Assembly: GCA_022510565.1 (NCBI GenBank)
Contig: JAFLTE010000005.1
Location: 1-64,000 of the forward strand
Source of the DNA: Lachnospiraceae bacterium
GTDB lineage: Bacteria > Bacillota > Clostridia > Lachnospirales > Lachnospiraceae
Direction of reading: 5' to 3'
DNA length: 64,000 bases
Part shown: one piece after another, positions 6,779-15,383 of the stretch
Layout of the letters: each line of letters opens with the position of its first letter
Numbering within the stretch: the first letter of the stretch is position 1
Made by a program: the position numbers and the translations under genes
Notes under the pieces: model-generated
Databases searched by the model: none
What the model saw: only the letters and a program-made list of their open reading frames with translations
What the model was told of the DNA's origin: nothing

Positions 6779-9199
6779 ATGAATACAGCATTATCATGGA
6801 TTAAAGCATATGTGCCGGATTTAGAGTGCACAGATCAGGAATATATGGATGCTATGACATTATCGGGAACCAAGGTGGAAGGTTATAGCAGACTGGATAA
6901 AAATTTAGAGAAGATTGTGGTAGGTCAGATCGATAAGATTGAGAGTCATCCCGACGCGGATAAGTTGATTGTCTGCCAGGTCAATATCGGTTCCGAAGTA
7001 ATTCAGATTGTAACGGGAGCACCCAATGTCAAGGAAGGCGACAAAGTACCTGTCGTTTTGGATGGCGGCAAGGTGGCAGGCGGCCATGACGGCGGACCTT
7101 TGCCTGAGAATGGTATTGAAATCAAGGCAGGCAAGCTGCGGGGCGTAATGTCATGCGGTATGATGTGTTCCATCGAAGAGCTTGGCTCCGACAGAAATAT
7201 GTATCCGGAAGCGCCTGAGATGGGTATTTATGTTTTTAAGGAGGACGTGGAAGTGGGATCCGATGCCATAGAAGCGTTGGGTCTGCACGATACCGTGTTT
7301 GAGTATGAGGTAACTTCCAACCGCGTGGACTGCTACAGTGTAATCGGTATTGCGAGAGAGGCGGCAGCCACCTTCCGTAAGCCTTTCTATCCGCCAAAGG
7401 TGGAAGTAAAAGAGAACAATGAAAAGGTAGATGATTATATTTCCGTGGAAGTGCAGGATAAGGAGTTGTGCCCGCGTTACTGTGCGAGGGTGTGCACCAA
7501 CATTAAGATTGGGCCGTCCCCCAAGTGGATGCAGAGGCGTCTTGCAGCCAGTGGTATCCGTCCGATCAACAACCTGGTGGATATTACAAACTACGTGATG
7601 GAGGAATTCGGGCAGCCTATGCACGCTTATGATCTGGATACCATAGCGGGGCATAAGATTATCGTGCGCCGTGCGAAAGACGGCGATGTGTTCCGCACGC
7701 TGGATGGTCAGGACAGAACGTTGGACTCAGATGTGCTGATGATTTGTGATGCCGAGAAGGAGGTTGGTCTTGCCGGTATTATGGGTGGTGAGAATTCCAT
7801 GATCACCGATGATGTCAAGACTGTGCTTTTCGAGGCGGCAACATTTAACGGTGCAAACATTCGTAAGTCTGCTAAAAGGGTGGGACTTCGTACCGACGCA
7901 TCGGGCAAGTTCGAGAAGGGACTTGACCCCTACAATGCGGAGGCTGCAATCAACAGGGCGTGTCAGCTTATTGAAGAATTCGGCTGCGGCGAGGTTGTAC
8001 AGGGGATCGTTGATGTACATGGTGAAATGAAGGAGCAGGTAGTACTTCCTTTTGAGCCGGAGCGGTACAATAAACTGCTGGGAACAGACGTATCAAAAGA
8101 GGAAATGCTGGATATCTTTAAGATGATAGACGTGGACTACAATCAGGCAGCAAACACATTGACCGTGCCGACATTCCGTCAGGATATCCTGCGACAGTGC
8201 GATATAGCGGAGGAAGTTGCCAGATTTTACGGATATGACAAGATTCCGACAACCCTTCCGAACGGTGAAGCAACCACGGGTAAACTGCCCTTTAAACTCC
8301 GCATTGAGCAGAAGGCAAGAGATATTGCAGAATACTGTGGATTCTCGCAGGGTATGTGCTACTCTTTTGAGAGCCCGAAGGTGTTTGATAAGCTGTTGAT
8401 GGATGCGGATGATCCGGCGCGTCAGGCGATTACGATTTCCAATCCGCTCGGCGAGGATTTCTCCATTATGAGAACAATCTCATTGAACGGTATGCTGACG
8501 AGTCTTGCCACAAACTATAACAGAAGGAACAAAGACGTGCGCCTCTACGAGTTGGGCAATATCTATGTACCGAAATCACTGCCCTTACAGGAATTGCCGG
8601 ATGAGAGGATGCAGTTCACTCTGGGTATGTACGGCGACTGTGATTTCTTTACCATGAAGGGTGTTGTGGAAGAGTTCTTCGACAGCATCGGTATGCGTAA
8701 GAAAGCCGCATACGACCCCAATGCGGGCAAGAATTTCCTGCATCCCGGCAGACAGGCAAACATCATTTACGAAGGAACGACGCTTGGGTATCTGGGTGAG
8801 GTACATCCGGAAGTGTGCGACAACTATGACATGAAGACGAAAGCCTACGTGGCGGTGTTGGATATGCCTTCGGTTATTCCCTTTGCGACTTTCGACCGTA
8901 AGTATGAGGGGATTGCAAAATACCCGGCGGTATCCAGAGATATCAGTATGGTTGTTCCCAAGGAGATTATGGCAGGACAGATTGAGGCCGTCATCGCACA
9001 GCGCGGCGGAAAGATCCTGGAAGATTATCAGCTCTTTGATATATATGAGGGAGACCAGATTAAGGCAGGATTTAAATCTCTGGCTTACTCCATCACTTTT
9101 CGGGCTAAGGACAGAACGCTGGAGGAGAACGACGTGGCAGGTGCCATGCGCAAGATTCTCAACGGCTTAGAGGGCATGGGAATTGAATTGAGAAGTTAA
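6779..9199 (+). CDS. pheT: Phenylalanine-tRNA ligase beta subunit
   Basis: The 806-residue beta subunit of PheRS, full length for the family. Domains in order: a tRNA-binding (EMAP-like) domain at about 40-150 (VGQIDKIESHPDADKLIVCQ), the B3/B4 editing domain at about 210-385 that hydrolyses Tyr-tRNA-Phe, B5 at about 405-475, a catalytic-like core, and a ferredoxin-fold anticodon-binding domain from about 710 (KYPAVSRDISMVVPKEI). The ribosome binding site is AAAGGAGG just before the ATG. Cotranscribed with pheS under the T-box. Confidence 0.98.
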   Translation: MNTALSWIKAYVPDLECTDQEYMDAMTLSGTKVEGYSRLDKNLEKIVVGQIDKIESHPDADKLIVCQVNIGSEVIQIVTGAPNVKEGDKVPVVLDGGKVAGGHDGGPLPENGIEIKAGKLRGVMSCGMMCSIEELGSDRNMYPEAPEMGIYVFKEDVEVGSDAIEALGLHDTVFEYEVTSNRVDCYSVIGIAREAAATFRKPFYPPKVEVKENNEKVDDYISVEVQDKELCPRYCARVCTNIKIGPSPKWMQRRLAASGIRPINNLVDITNYVMEEFGQPMHAYDLDTIAGHKIIVRRAKDGDVFRTLDGQDRTLDSDVLMICDAEKEVGLAGIMGGENSMITDDVKTVLFEAATFNGANIRKSAKRVGLRTDASGKFEKGLDPYNAEAAINRACQLIEEFGCGEVVQGIVDVHGEMKEQVVLPFEPERYNKLLGTDVSKEEMLDIFKMIDVDYNQAANTLTVPTFRQDILRQCDIAEEVARFYGYDKIPTTLPNGEATTGKLPFKLRIEQKARDIAEYCGFSQGMCYSFESPKVFDKLLMDADDPARQAITISNPLGEDFSIMRTISLNGMLTSLATNYNRRNKDVRLYELGNIYVPKSLPLQELPDERMQFTLGMYGDCDFFTMKGVVEEFFDSIGMRKKAAYDPNAGKNFLHPGRQANIIYEGTTLGYLGEVHPEVCDNYDMKTKAYVAVLDMPSVIPFATFDRKYEGIAKYPAVSRDISMVVPKEIMAGQIEAVIAQRGGKILEDYQLFDIYEGDQIKAGFKSLAYSITFRAKDRTLEENDVAGAMRKILNGLEGMGIELRS

Positions 9200-9225
9200 A
9201 AAATCTAAGAAAGAGGTATGATTAT

Positions 9226-10662
9226 ATGGAACATAAAAACACATGGGAGACTTACAGTGCAAAGCAACTTAAAGAAGTAGATGTATTCGCCAGAGAATAT
9301 ATGGATTTTCTGGATAACGGCAAAACTGAGCGGGAGTGCATCGACCAAATTGTCAATACGATTGAGCAGGCAGGCTATCGGGAACTGGAGGCGGTCCTTA
9401 CGTCCGGCGGAAAGCTTAAGGCGGGCGATAAGGTGTATTCCGTCTGGATGAATAAGTCCATCGTTATGTTTCAGATTGGCAAAAAAAAGATGACTGACGG
9501 TATCAATATTCTCGGTGCGCATATTGATTCTCCGCGCCTTGATATCAAACAGAATCCTCTCTATGAGGATGGCGGTTTCGCTTATCTGGACACACATTAT
9601 TACGGTGGTGTCAAGAAATACCAGTGGGTAACCATTCCCCTCGCAATTCACGGCGTGGTAGTGAAAAAGGACGGAACAACCGTAGAAATCAATGTGGGTG
9701 ACAATGAGGATGACCCGGTATTTTTTGTTTCGGATTTACTCATTCATCTTGCACAGGAACAACTGGAAAAGAAAGCAAATAAAGTGATTGAGGGCGAAGC
9801 GCTTGATATCATTATCGGCAATAAGCCTCTCGTGATCGACAAGAAAGCGGGCAAAGGAAAAACGGATGATGGGGAAGAGGAGAAAGGTGCGGGAAAAGAC
9901 GCTGTGAAAAAGGGCATTCTCGACATTCTGAAGAAGACCTACGATGTGGAGGAAGAGGATTTTATCTCTGCGGAGCTTGAGGTGGTTCCTGCAGGCAAGG
10001 CAAGAGAAGCGGGATTTGACAGAAGTATGATTCTCGCATATGGACAGGACGACAGAGTGTGTGCATTTTCCTCCTTGAAAGCTATGTTGGAAATCGGACA
10101 GACAGAGCGTACGGCGTGCTGTATTTTGGTGGATAAAGAAGAAATCGGCAGTGTGGGAGCTACCGGTATGCAGTCCAAGTTCTTCGAGAACGCGGTTGCC
10201 GAAGTGATGAATCTTACAGGAGAGTACAGTGAACTTAATGTGCGCAGATGTCTTGCACATTCCTGCATGCTTTCCTCCGACGTTAGCAGCGCATTCGATC
10301 CGGCTTTTGCATCAAGCTTTGACAAGAAGAACGTGGCATATTTAGGCGGCGGTATGGTGTTTAATAAATTTACCGGTTCCAGAGGAAAGTCCGGTTCCAA
10401 TGACGCTAACGCAGAATATCTGGGACACATCAGGGCTATTTATGAGAAAGAAAAAGTGAATTTCCAGACTGCGGAGCTTGGCAAAGTAGACTTGGGCGGA
10501 GGCGGCACCATCGCATACATTCTTGCGTTATACGGCATGAATGTGATTGACAGCGGTGTTGCGGTTCTTAATATGCACGCACCGTGGGAAGCTACAAGCA
10601 AGGCGGATGTTTATGAGGCTAAGAGAGGATATGTGGCGTTTTTAAAGCATGCAAGTCTCTAA
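9226..10662 (+). CDS. apeB: M18 family aminopeptidase
   Basis: A 478-residue cytosolic zinc aminopeptidase of family M18, cleaving N-terminal residues (often acidic or hydrophobic) from peptides. Metal-binding and catalytic signatures are visible: GAHIDSPRLD near residue 100, AYGQDDRVCAFSS near 270, DKEEIGSVGATGMQS near 305, a Ser/His region around LAHSCMLSSDVSSAFDP near 345, and the C-terminal MHAPWEATSKADVYEA. A Lys/Gly/Glu-rich insertion at about 205-235 (KAGKGKTDDGEEEKGAGK) looks like a flexible loop. It follows pheT by 26 bases with an AAGAGG site. The symbol is by similarity only. Confidence 0.93.
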   Translation: MEHKNTWETYSAKQLKEVDVFAREYMDFLDNGKTERECIDQIVNTIEQAGYRELEAVLTSGGKLKAGDKVYSVWMNKSIVMFQIGKKKMTDGINILGAHIDSPRLDIKQNPLYEDGGFAYLDTHYYGGVKKYQWVTIPLAIHGVVVKKDGTTVEINVGDNEDDPVFFVSDLLIHLAQEQLEKKANKVIEGEALDIIIGNKPLVIDKKAGKGKTDDGEEEKGAGKDAVKKGILDILKKTYDVEEEDFISAELEVVPAGKAREAGFDRSMILAYGQDDRVCAFSSLKAMLEIGQTERTACCILVDKEEIGSVGATGMQSKFFENAVAEVMNLTGEYSELNVRRCLAHSCMLSSDVSSAFDPAFASSFDKKNVAYLGGGMVFNKFTGSRGKSGSNDANAEYLGHIRAIYEKEKVNFQTAELGKVDLGGGGTIAYILALYGMNVIDSGVAVLNMHAPWEATSKADVYEAKRGYVAFLKHASL

Positions 10663-10717
10663 GTAAAAAAGAATGGAAAACCTCTTAGGTGATTCGGTTT
10701 TTTGTTCGGAGGATCAT

Positions 10718-11785
10718 ATGGAATCATTAAAAAAATCAGATTTTTATTTTGATTTACCGCAGGAACTGATTGCACAGGACCCGTTGGAGGACCGCTCGGG
10801 TTCCAGACTTCTTGTGCTGCACAAAGAAAGCGGACAGATGAAGCATCATATTTTCAGAGAGATTATCGACTATTTAAGACCGGGCGACTGCTTGGTCTTA
10901 AATAACACTAAGGTGCTTCCGGCCAGGCTTCTGGGAGTCAAGGAGGATACGGGTGCAGCGGTGGAGGTACTGCTTTTAAAACGTAGAGAGAATGACGTGT
11001 GGGAGAGCCTCGTTAAACCCGGTAAAAAGATGAAACCCGGAGCCAAATTAAGCTTCGGAGACGGGTGCCTTAAGGCTGAAGTGCTGGATGTAGTAGAGGA
11101 GGGAAACCGCCTCATACAGTTTTCATATGAGGGTATTTTCGAGGAGGTGTTGGAGCGGCTTGGCGAGATGCCGCTGCCGCCTTACATAACGCACAAACTG
11201 CAGGATAAAAATCGCTATCAGACCGTGTATGCCAAGTATGACGGTTCAGCGGCTGCACCCACGGCGGGGCTGCATTTTACAAGCAAGCTGCTGCAGCAGA
11301 TAGAGGATATGGGTGTGGATATCGCTTATGTGACACTGCATGTGGGGCTTGGCACATTTCGGCCGGTCAAGGTGGACAATATACTGGAACACCATATGCA
11401 TTCTGAGTACTATGAGGTGACACAGGAGGCGGCTGATAAGATTAATCGGGCCAAGGCAGCAGGGCGGCGTGTAATCTGTGTGGGTACAACCAGCTGTCGG
11501 ACTGTGGAGAGTGCGGCAAAAGAGGACGGTATGATTGAGCCGGGCTGCGGCAATACCGAGATTTTTATATACCCGGGCTATCGGTTTAAGATAACGGATT
11601 GTCTGATTACCAACTTTCATCTGCCCGAATCTACACTGATGATGCTTGTGTCGGCGCTTGCGGGACGTGAACATGTGATGCGCGCTTACGAGGAAGCCAT
11701 ACGTGAAAGATATCGCTTCTTTAGTTTCGGGGATGCTATGTTTATTGCCGATTCTTTACAAAACATAACAAGTAGAGTAATATGA
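10718..11785 (+). CDS. queA: tRNA preQ1(34) S-adenosylmethionine ribosyltransferase-isomerase
   Basis: QueA transfers and rearranges the ribosyl group of SAM onto preQ1 at tRNA position 34, giving epoxyqueuosine. The protein is 355 residues from the ATG at 10718. That start is chosen over one 45 bases upstream because TCGGAGGA sits directly before it and the family begins at about this point ([20 protein letters not shown]). Conserved blocks include [46 protein letters not shown] and [19 protein letters not shown]. No other queuosine gene is in the window. Confidence 0.97.
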   Translation: MESLKKSDFYFDLPQELIAQDPLEDRSGSRLLVLHKESGQMKHHIFREIIDYLRPGDCLVLNNTKVLPARLLGVKEDTGAAVEVLLLKRRENDVWESLVKPGKKMKPGAKLSFGDGCLKAEVLDVVEEGNRLIQFSYEGIFEEVLERLGEMPLPPYITHKLQDKNRYQTVYAKYDGSAAAPTAGLHFTSKLLQQIEDMGVDIAYVTLHVGLGTFRPVKVDNILEHHMHSEYYEVTQEAADKINRAKAAGRRVICVGTTSCRTVESAAKEDGMIEPGCGNTEIFIYPGYRFKITDCLITNFHLPESTLMMLVSALAGREHVMRAYEEAIRERYRFFSFGDAMFIADSLQNITSRVI

Positions 11786-11824
11786 TAACAAACGGGGTAA
11801 TATGCAAAAGAGAGGTAAGAGGGT

Positions 11825-12163
11825 ATGGAGGAAAGAAGAAAAAACAGACGCATGGAACTGGAATCAACATTGTTGATTAAAAGAATGGATAGGGCTGGAG
11901 ATCCGCGTCAGGTCAACATTGAGGTGACGGATGCTTCCAAGACGGGGGTTGGCTTTTTGTGCTCGGAGAAACTCGACATTGGTGCGGTGTATGAGTCGTA
12001 CCTGACCATTTGGACACAGGAAGTTCTGCATGCGTTTCTGGAGATTGTTCGCATAGTAGATAGGGAAGACATGTATGAGTACGGCGCAATCTTTATCGGT
12101 ATGTCGGAACAGGATGTAAGCAGAATTGCGGCATATGATATGATAGACAATATGAGCGAATAG
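11825..12163 (+). CDS. PilZ domain protein (c-di-GMP receptor)
   Basis: A 112-residue stand-alone PilZ domain. The N-terminal RRKNRR motif (residues 4-9) and DASKTGVGF (about 38-46, matching D/NxSxxG) are the two conserved c-di-GMP-contacting elements, so nucleotide binding is likely. Such small receptors convey c-di-GMP signals by protein contact; the partner is unknown. The start has an AGAGGTAAGAGG site. It sits between queA and a VanZ-like gene with short gaps. The GGDEF protein at 606-1844 could supply its ligand, though this is inference. Confidence 0.85.
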   Translation: MEERRKNRRMELESTLLIKRMDRAGDPRQVNIEVTDASKTGVGFLCSEKLDIGAVYESYLTIWTQEVLHAFLEIVRIVDREDMYEYGAIFIGMSEQDVSRIAAYDMIDNMSE

Positions 12164-12177
12164 GGAAATATGTTGAT

Positions 12178-12675
12178 ATGAAGCAGGGAAGACATACGAA
12201 ACTGTGGTTGGAACTGACTGTGATTGCAGCATCTGTTGCTGCACTTATGATGCTTGTGTACTTTGTGATGATTGTCTCGTTTCAAAACGGTGTACAATCA
12301 ACTAATGCTACCATGAGACTGGCAGGGTATATTGCCGCCAGTATTTATGGGCAGCCCACTGATGTACAGATTGAAGCGGTCAGTCTGATGATTCGTTATG
12401 GTGCGCATCTGGCATTGTTTTTTGCGGTAGGCTTAGTCACGACATTTGTCAGTATGGTGGTGTGCAGACGTATTTTCCGAATTGCGGGAATTGTTCTATC
12501 AGGTGTGCTCTGCTATATATTGGCTTATTATACGGAATATTTTAAGCAGTTTATTGAGGGACGACATTTTCAGATGTCTGATGTGGCACTCAACTGGTAC
12601 GGCAGTCTGGCAGGGATTATCTGCATGGTAGGCTCCTATTTTCTGAACAGACTGCTTGTTAAATTATCGGATTAA
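12178..12675 (+). CDS. VanZ-like membrane protein
   Basis: A 165-residue protein with four hydrophobic segments (about residues 13-34, 72-92, 98-118, 138-158). The last third matches the VanZ pattern of conserved polar residues between helices (AYYTEYFKQFIEGRHFQMSD followed by NWYGSLAG). VanZ proteins are poorly understood; one member gives low-level teicoplanin resistance, but most are not resistance genes. It follows the PilZ gene by 14 bases and is probably cotranscribed. It converges on aroA with only 39 bases between; that gap holds a short GCATGTACATGC palindrome and no clear terminator. Confidence 0.72.
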   Translation: MKQGRHTKLWLELTVIAASVAALMMLVYFVMIVSFQNGVQSTNATMRLAGYIAASIYGQPTDVQIEAVSLMIRYGAHLALFFAVGLVTTFVSMVVCRRIFRIAGIVLSGVLCYILAYYTEYFKQFIEGRHFQMSDVALNWYGSLAGIICMVGSYFLNRLLVKLSD

Positions 12676-12714
12676 AGCGCACATTATGATAGATGCCTGC
12701 ATGTACATGCGGTG

Positions 12715-13989
12715 TTAATGTGTCAGTCTGTGCAAGTCTTCATAGAAATTCGGATAACTGACGGTGACGATGTCACTGTCGGTTATTTTTGTTTCACCCT
12801 CTGCAACCAGAGCGGCGATGGCGAAACTCATGGCGACCCGATGGTCCATATGCGGATCGATTGTGATGCCGTGAAGCGGTTTGCCACCCTCGATAATCAT
12901 GCCGTCTTCGGTGCCTGTAATATCGCAGCCCATGGCATTTAAATAATCTACCATGACATCTATGCGATTAGATTCTTTGGCTCGAAGTTCTTCTGCGTTT
13001 CTAATGGTTGTTGTGCCTTCCGCACAAGCTGCCATCACATTGATAATCGGAAGCTCATCAATCAGTGTGGGGATGATATCTCCCTCGATGATAGTACCGT
13101 GGAGTGCGCTGTGTTTTACCAGTAAATCTGCGGTTGGCTCCCCGTCATGATTGATATTCAGATAAGTAATATTGCCGCCCATGGCCTGCGCAACTTTCAG
13201 TATGCCGTCTCGGGTGGGATTGATGCCCACATTGTGTATCAGGATTTCCGCACCGGGTACAAGAAGTCCGGCGGCAATAAAGTATGCGGCGGAAGAGATG
13301 TCGCCGGGAACACAGATTTTCTGTCCCTTGAGGACCGGATTCGGACATACGGAAGCAGTTGTTTCTTCGGTGGTAACCGAGGCACCGAAATAGTTCAACA
13401 TAATCTCGGTATGGTTACGGCTTACGGCAGGCTCTGTCACTTTTGTTATACCGTCTGCGTATAAACCTGCTAAAAGAATCGCAGATTTTACCTGTGCAGA
13501 TGCGATTTTGGAGTGGTAGTGTATGCTCTTTAGCGGTCCGCCTGTAATGCGAAGAGGTGCACAGTCGTTTCCGTTTACGCTTGTGATATCTGCGCCCATC
13601 ATAGACAACGGTTCCATAATACGCCGCATGGGTCGTTTCTGAATGGAGGCATCCCCCGTCAATGTCACGGGGAAAGGCTGCGCCGCAAGAATACCGGAAA
13701 TCAGTCGGGTAGTAGTGCCGCTGTTGCCTACATCCAGTGTGCTGTCGGGCGCGCTCAGACCATGAAGGCCACGTCCGTGGATCAAAATGCGCTCAGGTGT
13801 ATTCTCTATGTCGATTCCCATCTTGCGAAAACAGTCGATGGTAGAGAGACAGTCCGCACCCTGCAGAAAGTTAGTCACTTCGGTATCACCTTGTGCCAGA
13901 GAACCGAACATCACGGCTCTGTGAGATATGGATTTGTCTCCGGGAACGGTTACTTCTCCCTTTAGATGAGATGCTTTTTGTAAAATCAT
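12715..13989 (-). CDS. aroA: 3-phosphoshikimate 1-carboxyvinyltransferase (EPSP synthase)
   Basis: The 424-residue enzyme joins PEP to shikimate 3-phosphate in the shikimate pathway. Family signatures are complete: PGDKSISHRAVMFGS (residues 17-31), GNSGTTTRL near 88, QVKSAILLAGL near 166, ELRAKESNRIDVM near 332 and DHRVAMSFA near 382. The C-terminus is intact. On the minus strand it follows tyrA by about 21 bases, so tyrA-aroA form an aromatic amino acid operon. Confidence 0.97.
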   Translation of the reverse strand: MILQKASHLKGEVTVPGDKSISHRAVMFGSLAQGDTEVTNFLQGADCLSTIDCFRKMGIDIENTPERILIHGRGLHGLSAPDSTLDVGNSGTTTRLISGILAAQPFPVTLTGDASIQKRPMRRIMEPLSMMGADITSVNGNDCAPLRITGGPLKSIHYHSKIASAQVKSAILLAGLYADGITKVTEPAVSRNHTEIMLNYFGASVTTEETTASVCPNPVLKGQKICVPGDISSAAYFIAAGLLVPGAEILIHNVGINPTRDGILKVAQAMGGNITYLNINHDGEPTADLLVKHSALHGTIIEGDIIPTLIDELPIINVMAACAEGTTTIRNAEELRAKESNRIDVMVDYLNAMGCDITGTEDGMIIEGGKPLHGITIDPHMDHRVAMSFAIAALVAEGETKITDSDIVTVSYPNFYEDLHRLTH

Positions 13990-14010
13990 GATGTACCTCT
14001 TTCTGTTATT

Positions 14011-15111
14011 TCATTTCTTTGCATGAAGGTTATAGCCATGTTCTCCCATAATCTCGATTGCCTGTTCAATCGCCTTTTGGTCATAGAATTCAATGCGCAG
14101 CGCACCCTCGGCAAATTCCCTGTTGTGGTTAATGCCGATATTTTTGATACTCACATTATGGTCGGCAAGCAGGGTGGCAATAGTGGCGATGGACCCCGGC
14201 TTATCAGCAATGTCCACCGTAAAGACATGCTCTGCTTTTATCGGACCGCTGGAAGTATCAATAAAAGATTCTCTGTAATTTCTTGCATTGTTAAAGAAAT
14301 CGTAGAGCGTGTCTTCCGCCCGATAGTCGAGACAGAGCGCAATGTCCGTCAGCGATTTAATATATCTTTTCAATAATTTAGAGATATTTTCCGTGTTAGT
14401 CAGACAGATTTGCTGCCACATATCGGGAGAGGAGGAAGCAATCCTCGTGATGTCCTTAAAACCGCCCGCGGCAACCATCTTCATCACGCCTTCTCTGGAA
14501 TCGGAATCCCGGACAAGATTCACAAGAGATGCGGCAATCACATGGGGGACATGGGAGATGGCAGCGGTCACATAATCGTGTTCTTCGTAACTTAAAACAA
14601 GAGGAATTGCACCAAACGACTCTACCAAGTCACGATAGTCCGACTGCATCTTTTCCGGTACGGCGTCAGAAGGGGTCAATATGTAGTAAGCATTTTCTAA
14701 AAGAGCTGCGTCGGAGTTCGGGTAGCCGAAACGCTCCGAGCCGGTCATGGGGTGTCCGCCGATAAACTGGCTGTTAAGACCGAGGGCCTCCACTTGTCTG
14801 TGAATGCCGGTCTTGACGCTTCCCACATCGGTCAGCACAGTGTGAGGAGACAAATAACCTTTTAACAAAAGCAGATTGTCGTCGTTATGCGATACGGGAG
14901 CGCACATAAATATATAGTCGCATGCGCCGAATGCGCTGTCGATAGCGGGACAAGCTTCATCTATGATATGTTCGTTCTGCGCAAGTGCCAAAGATGCCGC
15001 ATTCGTGTCATATGCAATAATATGTGCGTTCGGATTTGCGGCGCGAATCGCCTTGGCAATGGAACCACCAATCAGTCCGAGCCCGATAAATCCACAGGTA
15101 AATGTGCTCAT
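14011..15111 (-). CDS. tyrA: Prephenate dehydrogenase with C-terminal ACT domain
   Basis: The 366-residue enzyme oxidatively decarboxylates prephenate to 4-hydroxyphenylpyruvate for tyrosine synthesis. Residues 5-35 are the Rossmann nucleotide-binding region (GFIGLGLIGGSIAKAIRAA). The catalytic part includes GGHPMTGSERFGY (about 118-130) and HDYVTAAISHVPH. Residues 294-366 form an ACT domain (HVFTVDIADKPGSIATIATL), the likely site of allosteric control by an aromatic amino acid. The start at 15111 has GGAAAGG eight bases upstream. Confidence 0.95.
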   Translation of the reverse strand: MSTFTCGFIGLGLIGGSIAKAIRAANPNAHIIAYDTNAASLALAQNEHIIDEACPAIDSAFGACDYIFMCAPVSHNDDNLLLLKGYLSPHTVLTDVGSVKTGIHRQVEALGLNSQFIGGHPMTGSERFGYPNSDAALLENAYYILTPSDAVPEKMQSDYRDLVESFGAIPLVLSYEEHDYVTAAISHVPHVIAASLVNLVRDSDSREGVMKMVAAGGFKDITRIASSSPDMWQQICLTNTENISKLLKRYIKSLTDIALCLDYRAEDTLYDFFNNARNYRESFIDTSSGPIKAEHVFTVDIADKPGSIATIATLLADHNVSIKNIGINHNREFAEGALRIEFYDQKAIEQAIEIMGEHGYNLHAKK

Positions 15112-15158
15112 GATAAGATGCCTTTCCGATTAAAATCAACGTCCGTTATTCTGTGTAC

Positions 15159-15187
15159 AGTATATCATTTTGGGGATTGTGTCACAA
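15159..15187 (-). promoter_or_regulatory. Promoter of tyrA-aroA
   Basis: On the minus strand: TTGTGA (15182-15187), a 17-base spacer, TATACT (15159-15164), about 48 bases before the tyrA start. Confidence 0.6.
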
Positions 15188-15268
15188 GAGGAGAATGCGG
15201 TTTGTGTAACCGTAGAGGCGTTTGCGATTTTAGTCGATAGATTAATTATACATTTCGCATAAAAGATG

Positions 15269-15297
15269 TTGAAATTGTGAAAAAAATTTAGTAAAAT
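15269..15297 (+). promoter_or_regulatory. Promoter of the EF-G-like gene
   Basis: TTGAAA (15269-15274), a 17-base spacer, TAAAAT (15292-15297), 87 bases before the start codon. It is divergent from the tyrA promoter. Confidence 0.55.
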
Positions 15298-15383
15298 ATA
15301 CTTACAATTTGTGCTTGGGGATGTAATTAATATATCAATCTGCCCAATCATGAGTGAATAACAGAACTGGAGGATTGCGTGAA

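Noticed and set aside
12676-12714. Terminator between the VanZ-like gene and aroA
   Set aside because: Only a short GCATGTACATGC palindrome is present, without a T run on either strand.
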